DNA of 6,195 nt from the NCBI GenBank assembly GCA_905236315.1, contig CAJOPO010000470.1:1-6195 (forward strand), written 5' to 3'. Source of the stretch: an uncultured Treponema sp. Lineage in GTDB: Bacteria > Spirochaetota > Spirochaetia > Treponematales > Treponemataceae. Of this stretch, positions 1 through 6,171 are shown in pieces; the first letter of the stretch is position 1; every line of letters begins with the position of its first letter. Both the position numbers and the translations under genes were made by a program. The notes under the pieces are model-generated. The model worked only from the letters and a program-made list of their open reading frames with translations, was not told the origin of the DNA and ran no database searches.

Positions 1-2
1 GT

Positions 3-82
3 TGTAAGGCGCGCTATTATAGCGACTTGCAACTCGCAGGAACCTCGAAAAACTTTCTGAAAGGGAGTTTTTCGAGGTTCCC
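3..82 (+). repeat. Left copy of 80-bp palindromic interspersed repeat
   Basis: This segment is the reverse complement of 6116-6195 with 78 of 80 positions matching; the mismatches are at 9 and 29. It has two parts. The outer part (about 4-30) is a dyad centred on cgctat-t-atagcg (12-24); in this copy the outer arms are imperfect because of the two differing bases. The inner part (39-81) is a strong hairpin with perfect 16-bp arms, ggaacctcgaaaaact at 39-54 and its complement at 66-81, around an 11-nt loop. No long T-run follows the hairpin, so it is not a classical intrinsic terminator, although it could stop transcription or protect 3' ends. It contains no gene. The structure resembles REP/BIME-type or MITE-like intergenic repeats; which family is not decidable from this window. 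Confidence 0.9.
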
Positions 83-189
83 ATAAAATAGTATCAATCT
101 GTTTTTTTTAATTATGCAATAAAATTTTTTGTTATTAAAAGCAATTATTACCCATTATTATGGTAACTTATAAAAAAAATACTGGATTT

Positions 190-219
190 TTCAATATAAT
201 TAATATATCCTATTATAAT
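190..219 (+). promoter_or_regulatory. Candidate promoter region for the chemoreceptor operon
   Basis: Two perfect TATAAT hexamers lie here, at 195-200 and 214-219, in a very A+T-rich stretch about 95-115 nt upstream of the receptor start. Neither has a convincing TTGACA-like hexamer at 16-18 nt, and such hexamers arise by chance in this composition. No clear sigma28-type element, the usual class for motility genes, was found. The rest of 83-311 holds A/T homopolymer runs and a small dyad, TTACC(C)AT / ATGGTAA at 148-166, that could be an operator. This is a weak call. Confidence 0.3.
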
Positions 220-242
220 TAGGAAATAACAAATAAAATCTA

Positions 243-288
243 AGGAGAAACTGATTAATATAAAGAAAGCGATACATCAGTTTTTTTT
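243..288 (+). promoter_or_regulatory. Hairpin plus T-run in the receptor leader
   Basis: The arms aaactgat (248-255) and atcagttt (276-283) are perfect complements separated by a 20-nt A-rich loop. G-U and A-U pairs could lengthen the stem outward to about 243-288. The right arm runs straight into eight T residues (281-288), giving a terminator-like or attenuator-like shape 12 nt before the receptor ribosome binding site. An aaggag at 242-247 lies in the left arm but has no start codon at a useful distance. The stem is A/T-rich and the loop long, so it would be weak. It may be a chance fold. Confidence 0.3.
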
Positions 289-299
289 CCTAAATCTAC

Positions 300-304
300 G
301 GGAG
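300..304 (+). promoter_or_regulatory. Ribosome binding site of the chemoreceptor
   Basis: The sequence gggag at 300-304 sits seven bases before the ATG at 312, at normal Shine-Dalgarno spacing. It fixes that ATG as the start. It contrasts with the Crp/Fnr and ATPase genes of this window, which have no such site. Confidence 0.7.
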
Positions 305-311
305 CAAAAAA

Positions 312-2177
312 ATGACTACTATACCTGCAGATAAACAAGTTCCAGGAAAATTAACGGCATTATTCTATTTAATATACGTTATAGGTGATATTTTATTTTG
401 GTTTATTGCATTAGCAAACGGAATTATTTCTTCAGCGGACGTTGGTGGCATATTACTTTCTGTGCCTTCCATTTTATTGTTTGCCATAAAATATATAGTG
501 CTAGGCTGCATTTACTTTTTTTTCATGAAAAAAATCCTTAATTATGATGGCACAGAGAACACTTATGCAGAAAGTGCTTCTTATGCAAAAAAACTACAGC
601 AAGCAACCGTTCCTATGGAAGTAGTAGCCGTATTTGTAATATTGCCCATAATTCAAATATACGTGCATGGCAAAGGGGAAGTTTCTTTTAATCCTTTTGC
701 AATCGCTTTAGTTGCTTTTGGAACCTCAGGTATTTTTGCCTGCCTTGCAGATGTTATCTTTACGCAAGAGTTTGAACGCTGGATAGAGTTTATTCCATTA
801 AAAGAAGAATATTGTGCTTCTAATATCCGTAGACGAGGCATTATGTTAGCCTCTTTTAATTACTGGGGAATACTAGGGGTTATCTCTGGAATTATTTTAG
901 GCTATAAGGGTGAAGCTATAAATGGCTCAACTCACTTCCTTTTAACACACTTACTACCTAATTTTATAATACTTACAGCAGCCGCGTTATTTACTACTCA
1001 TTATCAATTCAGTGGCTTTAGAAGGCGCGTGTTCCGCTTGCGTGATGCTGTAGTTCTTGCGGCAAAGGGTGATTACGCTTCCATTGAACATTGTAAGGTT
1101 TCTACACGCGATGGTTTTGGTATTATTGCAACTGCTCTAAACGACTTTGTAGAGCAGACAAAGACACTTATTGGAGGCATAAAAGAAACAACGGTTTCTT
1201 CAGGGCAGGCTGCAAGCCGTGTAAAAGTGCAGACTGAACAAACTTCTTCTATAATTTCAAAAATCACGGATATTACAGATTTGCTTTTAGACGGCATTAC
1301 AAAAGAAGCAGAAGGCATTGAGAAGGTAAATGTAAAAACAGAGGATATAAGTCAGGCGATTGGAAAGTTAAATACAGACATAGAACGCCAGTCAGACGCT
1401 GTAGATAAATCTTCTAATAGTATAGCCCAAATGGTAGAAAACATACGCTCTGTAACGAACATACTTTCACAAAATGCCACTGTAGTAGGTAATCTTTCTA
1501 ATGCAGCTTCTGACGGTCGCAAAAAGATTGCTGACGCAGTTTCTGCTTCTGATAAGATATTAAAAGAGTCTGCAACGCTTTTAGACGCAAGTAATGTTAT
1601 TCAAAATCTAGCAAGTCAGACAAACCTTCTTTCTATGAACGCTGCAATAGAAGCCTCTCATGCAGGGGAAGCTGGTAGAGGTTTTTCTGTAGTTGCTGGG
1701 GAAATTAGAAAACTTGCAGAAGATTCTGATAAGCAAGGTAAGATGATAACTCAGAGTTTAACGGCTTTGCAGGAAAGCATACACGCTATAACAAGCGCAA
1801 CCTTGCAGGTGCAGGCTCAATTTAATACCATTTATAATTTAACAAATGAAGTGCGTAATAAGGAAAGTATTATTAAGTCTGCAATGGATGAACAAGCGGA
1901 AAGCAGTGGTCAAGTGCTAGAAGCAGTGCAAGAGATTACAGGTATTACCGTAAGTGTAAAAAATGGTTCTAAACTTATGCTTTCTAGTAGCGATGAAATT
2001 GTAAAAGATATGAATATGCTTGCAGAGCAAACGGAAGAATTTGGTATGACTATAAGCGATGTTGTTTCTAATGGGCAGGAAATCAATTCTACCGTGCAAA
2101 ATATAAAAGAGGCTTCCTTACAAAACGGCGATATTATTGCAAACTTAGGACAGAGGGTAGAACGCTTTAAGCTATAG
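312..2177 (+). CDS. Methyl-accepting chemotaxis protein, six-TM type
   Basis: This chemoreceptor should sit in the inner membrane and control CheA kinase through CheW. The 621-residue product begins with about six hydrophobic helices (roughly 15-38, 47-71, 100-119, 127-150, 178-198, 209-229) and has no large periplasmic ligand domain, so sensing is probably within or near the membrane. A HAMP-like linker follows (about 230-290; GDY at 253-255, DGFG at 267-270, N277). The rest is a long coiled-coil signalling domain. Its tip is unmistakable: QTNLL begins at 436, then NAAIEAS, then GEAGRGF at 452-458 and IRKLAE. No C-terminal CheR/CheB-docking pentapeptide is seen; the protein ends RVERFKL. The start is supported by gggag seven bases upstream. 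It is the first gene of an operon with the HD-GYP gene 27 nt downstream. The family is certain and the ligand unknown. The six-TM module matches no named sensor domain I can identify. Confidence 0.95.
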   Translation: MTTIPADKQVPGKLTALFYLIYVIGDILFWFIALANGIISSADVGGILLSVPSILLFAIKYIVLGCIYFFFMKKILNYDGTENTYAESASYAKKLQQATVPMEVVAVFVILPIIQIYVHGKGEVSFNPFAIALVAFGTSGIFACLADVIFTQEFERWIEFIPLKEEYCASNIRRRGIMLASFNYWGILGVISGIILGYKGEAINGSTHFLLTHLLPNFIILTAAALFTTHYQFSGFRRRVFRLRDAVVLAAKGDYASIEHCKVSTRDGFGIIATALNDFVEQTKTLIGGIKETTVSSGQAASRVKVQTEQTSSIISKITDITDLLLDGITKEAEGIEKVNVKTEDISQAIGKLNTDIERQSDAVDKSSNSIAQMVENIRSVTNILSQNATVVGNLSNAASDGRKKIADAVSASDKILKESATLLDASNVIQNLASQTNLLSMNAAIEASHAGEAGRGFSVVAGEIRKLAEDSDKQGKMITQSLTALQESIHAITSATLQVQAQFNTIYNLTNEVRNKESIIKSAMDEQAESSGQVLEAVQEITGITVSVKNGSKLMLSSSDEIVKDMNMLAEQTEEFGMTISDVVSNGQEINSTVQNIKEASLQNGDIIANLGQRVERFKL

Positions 2178-2204
2178 GGAATAGTTCAATTTTAGGGGTA
2201 AACA

Positions 2205-3956
2205 ATGCAAGATGTATCATCAGATTTTTTTGATTCAAAACCAACTGTACTTATTGTTGATGATGATGACCTTATATGCAAGGCTGCCTGTAAAATACTA
2301 AGTGAAAATTACAGTATATTGCGCTCTGGAAATGGACTTGATGCCATAAATAAAGTGGAGGAGAATAAAATAGACGTAGTTCTCCTTGATATAAACTTAG
2401 GAGGCGGGATGGATGGTTTTGAAGTTTTGCAAAAATTAAAAGAAAGCAGGACTTCACACCAAATCCCTGTCATATTCCTTACAGGTGATGATAATCAAGA
2501 AACAGAAATAAGGGGCTTTAGAAGTGGGGCTTCTGATTTTGTAAAAAAGCCTTTTGTACCAGAAATACTCTTACAGAGAACAAGACGCATAATAGATTTA
2601 TACCGCTTGCAGACAAATCTTAATAACGAAGTAAAACGACAGACTAACAGGGCAGAAAACTTAACTAAAGAAATGATGTTAGCCTTAGCAAAGGCGGTAG
2701 ATGCAAAAGACCGCTATACGAATGGACATTCAAGAAGGGTAGCATCGTATTCTGCAGAAATAGCACGCCGTATGGGTAAAAGCTATGATGAGCAAGAAAA
2801 AATCTATCAGATGGGCTTGCTACATGATGTGGGCAAAATAGGTGTAAGTGAAGAAATAATAAATAAGACTACACGTTTAACAGATGATGAATTTGCCAAA
2901 ATAAAAAAGCATACAGAAATTGGCTATAATATTTTGTGTACCATTTCTGAAATGCCAGAGTTGTCTTATGGAGCACGCTCTCATCATGAACGCTACGATG
3001 GTAGGGGCTATCCTGATGGCTTAAAAGGCAATGACATTCCCGAAGCTGCTCGTATTATCTGCATAGCGGATTGCTATGATGCTATGACATCTACTAGGAC
3101 GTATTCTAAACCAAAGGAGCAGTCTGTAGTAAGGGCTGAAATTGAACGCTGTAGTGGCAGTCAGTTTGACCCAGATATTGCAAAAGTAATGCTTAAGATG
3201 ATAGATGAAGATAAAGATTATTTAATGAATGAAAAATGTCTTGAGCTAAATCAAAATATTTGGAAAGGATATGACAAAGGCTGGTCTTTATCTACTATAA
3301 ATACAAATATTCAACCAGAGGTAGCAAAAAAACAAAACAATATTGATGATTCTTTATTAAAGAAGATAGAAGCAATAAATGAAATAGATATACAAAAAGG
3401 ACTTACTCATTGCGGTGATAGTAATACGTATCTTGAAACATTAAAGCTATTTGCAGAAAGCGTGCAAGACAAATCTTCAGAAATAGAAAAATATTGGAAT
3501 AGTGGCGATATAAAAAATGCTGTAGTGAAGGTTCATGCCCTAAAGAGCAATGCCCGCCTTATAGGCTCTCAAAGTCTTTCTGAACAAGCAGCTTTTCTTG
3601 AACAGCAGGGGAATCTATTTTTAAGTGGTAATGATAGTGTAAAAGAAGAACTTTCTAAAAAACTTCCTGATTTGTTATATGACTACCGTATTCTTGGCTC
3701 AAAGATAGCTTCTGCTTTTAAGAAGCCACTTGCAGAAAAAAATGTGCAAAAGCCTATATTAACTAAAGAACAGTTTGATGATGCACTTTCTGCTTTAAGG
3801 GAAGTAATTGGGGCATTTAACTTTAGCACGGCAGAAAGCATTATTGCAGAGCTAGAAAATTATACTATACCAGAGAAATTTTTAGTTCAATATACTGCTA
3901 TAAAAACAAAAATAAGAGCCTTAGACCAAACAGGTACTATGGCAAACTTAGGCTAA
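2205..3956 (+). CDS. Response regulator: REC-HD-GYP c-di-GMP phosphodiesterase with C-terminal Hpt domain
   Basis: This 583-residue soluble protein probably hydrolyses cyclic di-GMP under phosphorelay control. The receiver domain (about 13-130) has the acidic pocket D19-D22, phospho-acceptor D62 (LLDIN), T93 and the K115-P116 pair, so it looks functional. A helical linker leads to an HD-GYP domain (about 157-340) with H175 (NGHS), H207-D208 (HDVGKIG), H236, H260-H261, the G268-Y269-P270 signature within RGYPDGLKG, and D289 to M294 (DCYDAM). All expected catalytic and metal-ligand motifs are present. An Hpt-like helical domain follows (about 388-500) with H444 in VHALKSNARLIG. A last helical segment (about 515-575, FDDALSALREV and following) resembles the short alpha-helical tails of multidomain signalling proteins. 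The ATG at 2205 follows aggggt at 2194-2199. It lies 27 nt after the chemoreceptor and is probably cotranscribed. Its 3' end overlaps the convergent Crp/Fnr gene by 20 bp. Activity is inferred from motifs. Confidence 0.93.
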   Translation: MQDVSSDFFDSKPTVLIVDDDDLICKAACKILSENYSILRSGNGLDAINKVEENKIDVVLLDINLGGGMDGFEVLQKLKESRTSHQIPVIFLTGDDNQETEIRGFRSGASDFVKKPFVPEILLQRTRRIIDLYRLQTNLNNEVKRQTNRAENLTKEMMLALAKAVDAKDRYTNGHSRRVASYSAEIARRMGKSYDEQEKIYQMGLLHDVGKIGVSEEIINKTTRLTDDEFAKIKKHTEIGYNILCTISEMPELSYGARSHHERYDGRGYPDGLKGNDIPEAARIICIADCYDAMTSTRTYSKPKEQSVVRAEIERCSGSQFDPDIAKVMLKMIDEDKDYLMNEKCLELNQNIWKGYDKGWSLSTINTNIQPEVAKKQNNIDDSLLKKIEAINEIDIQKGLTHCGDSNTYLETLKLFAESVQDKSSEIEKYWNSGDIKNAVVKVHALKSNARLIGSQSLSEQAAFLEQQGNLFLSGNDSVKEELSKKLPDLLYDYRILGSKIASAFKKPLAEKNVQKPILTKEQFDDALSALREVIGAFNFSTAESIIAELENYTIPEKFLVQYTAIKTKIRALDQTGTMANLG

Positions 3957-4617
3957 AATTATTTTTCCACACATCTAAAAGACCTTCGCTTTTCATTTTG
4001 CTAAGTTCAGCAGATAGTGCGCTTCTGTCTACGCATAAGTAATCTGCAAGTTCTTGCCTGTTAAAGGAAATGGAAAATTTATTGCTTTTATTTTGTGCAG
4101 CACATTGGGACAGATAAGAAATGAGCCTGCCTCGTATTGTTTTTGAACTTATATTAAATATTTTCATAGATAGATGTAGATTTTTTTGTGCAGATATTTT
4201 TAGGATATGCATTGCAAATCTTGTAATAAGGAGTGAATCAGTGTTCGCTTTTTGTAATTTTTGAATGTCATGTACAAAAAGCGGTTTTAGTGATAAAAAA
4301 AGGATTGAACTTTCTTCTACAGCGCAAACATCTATCATAAGGGGGCTTTGCGTTATGGCATAGGTTTCTGCAAAAACATTTCCTTCTTCTACACTATCTA
4401 TAATGGTGCGGTTTCCCCAAAAGTCATTATTTTCTATTTGAATACGCCCTTTTAACACAATGCCCAAGTCTGAGATTGTACTTTCTGCATTAAATATATA
4501 TTCTCCTTTTTTATATTCTACGGTACGTGCAGAGCATATTTCTAATATAGAATTAATTTCTATATGATTCATATCTCCAAAAATGGGTAAATTGTAAATA
4601 TTTGAGTTTTGCTTCAT
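3937..4617 (-). CDS. Crp/Fnr-family transcriptional regulator
   Basis: This is a DNA-binding regulator of 226 residues when read from the ATG at 4617, a usual length for the family. Residues about 10-125 form the cyclic-nucleotide-binding-like beta barrel (KKGEYIF near 37-43, GIVLKGRIQIEN near 52-63, GNVFAETYA near 79-87). A long dimer helix follows (about 118-150), then a winged helix-turn-helix (about 184-214) with FNRQELADYLCVDRSALSAE. The Arg-Ser/Thr pair that contacts cAMP in Crp is not evident after the GNVFAE loop, and there is no N-terminal cysteine cluster of the Fnr type, so the effector is unknown. An in-frame TTG at 4656 would add 13 residues. I prefer the ATG, although neither start has a clear Shine-Dalgarno site. 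TACAAT six bases before the ATG hints at a -10 and a leaderless message. The stop lies inside the end of the opposing HD-GYP gene. The gene diverges from the ATPase. Confidence 0.88.
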   Translation of the reverse strand: MKQNSNIYNLPIFGDMNHIEINSILEICSARTVEYKKGEYIFNAESTISDLGIVLKGRIQIENNDFWGNRTIIDSVEEGNVFAETYAITQSPLMIDVCAVEESSILFLSLKPLFVHDIQKLQKANTDSLLITRFAMHILKISAQKNLHLSMKIFNISSKTIRGRLISYLSQCAAQNKSNKFSISFNRQELADYLCVDRSALSAELSKMKSEGLLDVWKNNFSLSLP

Positions 4618-4618
4618 G

Positions 4619-4646
4619 GTATCATTGTATAGTAGGGGCTGCCCAA
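4619..4646 (-). promoter_or_regulatory. Candidate promoter and operator of the Crp/Fnr gene
   Basis: On the minus strand TACAAT (plus 4625-4630) is a one-mismatch -10 hexamer ending six or seven bases before the ATG, which would place the transcript start at the start codon. No good -35 lies 17 nt upstream (it reads ataata), so an activator might be needed. The short palindrome GGGC-t-GCCC at 4636-4644 falls in the spacer and could be an operator, possibly for autoregulation. The 11 bases gtatcattgta (4619-4629) recur at 4801-4811 in front of the ATPase. Weak evidence only. Confidence 0.3.
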
Positions 4647-4680
4647 TATTATGCAAAATCTGCCATTCATCTTATCGGTT

Positions 4681-4812
4681 TTTTATATTCGCCTTTATAA
4701 GTTTTTCATTATGATAAAAGTGCGCCTTAAAAGTGTTGTTTTACTGTAAAAAGTCCGCCTTAAAAATGTATACTTTACTTGAAAAGTGCGCCTTAAAAAT
4801 GTATCATTGTAA
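4681..4812 (+). repeat. Tandem array of four 33-bp units upstream of the ATPase
   Basis: Four head-to-tail units with an exact 33-bp period lie at 4681-4713, 4714-4746, 4747-4779 and 4780-4812. The GCC core is at 4691, 4724, 4757 and 4790. The last three share aaaagtgcgccttaaaa, or agtccgcc in the third, followed by an atgtatact-like tail. The first is degenerate (ttcgcctttataag). Because 33 is a multiple of three, both strands are periodically open: the minus strand reads an 11-residue repeat containing FLRRTF, and the plus strand one containing KCALKMYTLLE. These are most likely by-products rather than proteins. Units touch with no spacers, so this is not CRISPR. The array ends three bases before the ATPase ATG and fills most of the 198-bp divergent intergenic region. 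Confidence 0.88.
4779..4807 (+). promoter_or_regulatory. Sigma70-like promoter of the ATPase, probably leaderless
   Basis: TTGAAA (4779-4784, five of six consensus positions) and TATCAT (4802-4807, five of six) are separated by exactly 17 nt. The expected transcription start, about 7 nt after the -10, falls at 4814-4816, at the ATG of the ATPase. The promoter lies across the last 33-bp repeat unit. The preceding unit has a comparable -10 (TATACT, 4769-4774) but no good -35. The absence of any Shine-Dalgarno sequence before 4816 fits a leaderless mRNA. Confidence 0.55.
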
Positions 4813-4815
4813 ACT

Positions 4816-6171
4816 ATGGAGCGAATAATTTTTTCTAAACTTGAACAATGGAAAAACTCTCCTTCTAGAAAGCCCCTCATTTTGCAAGGAGCTAGGCAGG
4901 TTGGCAAAACTTGGACAATGAAAGAATTTGGTAAGCGTTATTTTAAAAATACTGCTTATATTAATTTTGATAATAATTCTGCAATGAAAGCTGTTTTTGA
5001 AGGTGATTTTGATATACACCGAATTATCCTTTTGCTTAGTGCAGAAACAGGCATTTCTATAACTCCAAAAGACACACTAATTATTTTTGATGAAGTTCAA
5101 GAAGTGCCACGTGCGCTTTCTAGCCTGAAATACTTTTGTGAAGAAGCTCCCGAATATGCAATAATTGCCGCAGGAAGTCAAATGGGAGTAGCTCTCCATA
5201 AGGGTACGAACTTTCCTGTTGGAAAAGTTAATCTACTTAGCTTATATCCGCTTTCTTTTTTAGAGTTCTTAATGGCTACAGAAACAAAAGAACTTGTTTC
5301 TGTTTTACAAGATGGTGATTGGAAGCTGATTTGCGCATTAAAAAGTCATTATATTCAGCGTATGAAAGAATATTTTTATGTGGGTGGAATGCCTCAAGCT
5401 GTTCAAAATTTTATAGACACATCTGATTGGAAGCAAACTAGAGAAATTCAAAACACTCTTCTTGAAGTTTATAAACAGGATTTTTCAAAATATGCTTTGC
5501 CAGAGCTTACTGTTAGATTGAACCTTATATGGAATTCTTTACCTGCTCAACTTTCTAAAGAAAATAGGAAATTTATATATGGGCAAATAAAAAAAGGTGC
5601 TCGTGCAAAAGATTTTGCACTTGCTATTCAGTGGCTTTCTGATTGTGGTCTTATTCACCTTGTTCATAGTGTTTCAAAACCATTTTATCCACTAAAAGCT
5701 TATGAAGACCTAGATTCTTTTAAAATTTACATGAATGATATAGGCTTACTTGGAGCTTTAGGTGGAATGGATATAAAAACAATTCTTGATGAAAATGCTT
5801 TTTTTGTTGAATTTAAAGGAGCTATTACAGAACAATTTGTTTTGCAGCAACTTATTTCTTCATCTCAGTTAAATCTCTTCTACTATTCAGCTCCAAATTC
5901 TTCTGGAGAAATAGATTTTCTAACTCAAGTAGAAAATCAGATTATTCCTATAGAGGTAAAGGCCGCTGAAAATCTTCAAGCAAAAAGTTTAAAGGCATTT
6001 CATCAAAAATGGCAAAATAGATTTTCAGTGCGAACTTCTCTTGCAGACTTTAGACTAGATGATTGGCTTATCAATATTCCCCTTTATTGTATTCATAATA
6101 TATGTGACTATATAAGGGAACCTCGAAAAACTCCCTTTCAGAAAGTTTTTCGAGGTTCCTGCGAGTTGTAA
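4816..6171 (+). CDS. AAA_14/DUF4143-family ATPase with C-terminal nuclease-like domain
   Basis: This 451-residue protein belongs to the common but poorly understood family of predicted AAA+ ATPases with an AAA_14 core and a DUF4143 C-terminus. Walker A is GARQVGKT at 25-32, Walker B is IIFDEVQE with D92-E93, and AAGSQMGV supplies a sensor-like segment. The C-terminal part carries a PD-(D/E)XK-like set: E339 (GAITEQF), D367 (GEIDFL), and E380 and K382 (IPIEVKAA). Whether it cuts nucleic acid is not known for the family. The start is forced: an in-frame TAA at 4810-4812 lies just upstream, and the next in-frame ATG is after Walker A. No Shine-Dalgarno site is present. Family members typically end near the DWLINIPLY segment. 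Here the frame runs on, and the last 18 codons (434-451, from REPRKTPF) plus the TAA lie in the 80-bp repeat, so this tail is probably acquired. It is transcribed away from the Crp/Fnr gene and looks like an independent accessory gene, with no toxin or antitoxin partner visible. Confidence 0.9.
   Translation: MERIIFSKLEQWKNSPSRKPLILQGARQVGKTWTMKEFGKRYFKNTAYINFDNNSAMKAVFEGDFDIHRIILLLSAETGISITPKDTLIIFDEVQEVPRALSSLKYFCEEAPEYAIIAAGSQMGVALHKGTNFPVGKVNLLSLYPLSFLEFLMATETKELVSVLQDGDWKLICALKSHYIQRMKEYFYVGGMPQAVQNFIDTSDWKQTREIQNTLLEVYKQDFSKYALPELTVRLNLIWNSLPAQLSKENRKFIYGQIKKGARAKDFALAIQWLSDCGLIHLVHSVSKPFYPLKAYEDLDSFKIYMNDIGLLGALGGMDIKTILDENAFFVEFKGAITEQFVLQQLISSSQLNLFYYSAPNSSGEIDFLTQVENQIIPIEVKAAENLQAKSLKAFHQKWQNRFSVRTSLADFRLDDWLINIPLYCIHNICDYIREPRKTPFQKVFRGSCEL

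Noticed and set aside
39..82. Classical Rho-independent terminator
   Set aside because: The 16-bp stem is strong, but it is followed by ccataaaa rather than a T-run. The opposite-strand reading also lacks a T-run directly after the stem.
83..311. c-di-GMP (GEMM) riboswitch in the operon leader
   Set aside because: The operon's c-di-GMP link made it worth checking, but the leader lacks the conserved GEMM core and tetraloop-receptor elements and is mostly A/T runs.
653..841. Minus-strand ORF inside the chemoreceptor gene, and similar ones at 1073-1318, 1917-2099 and 2272-2457
   Set aside because: They are antisense to well-supported coding regions, lack ribosome binding sites and contain no recognisable domains.
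4618..4656. TTG start for the Crp/Fnr gene at 4656, adding 13 residues
   Set aside because: The added residues do not look like family sequence and have no Shine-Dalgarno support. The ATG at 4617 gives a normal-length protein that starts directly before the sensor domain.
4681..4812. CRISPR array
   Set aside because: The 33-bp units are contiguous with no spacers between them, and no cas gene is present.
4695..4907. Minus-strand protein of about 70 residues with an FLRRTF-containing 11-residue repeat
   Set aside because: Its periodicity comes from the 33-bp DNA repeat, whose length is a multiple of three. The rest is antisense to the ATPase start, and there is no ribosome binding site or recognisable domain.
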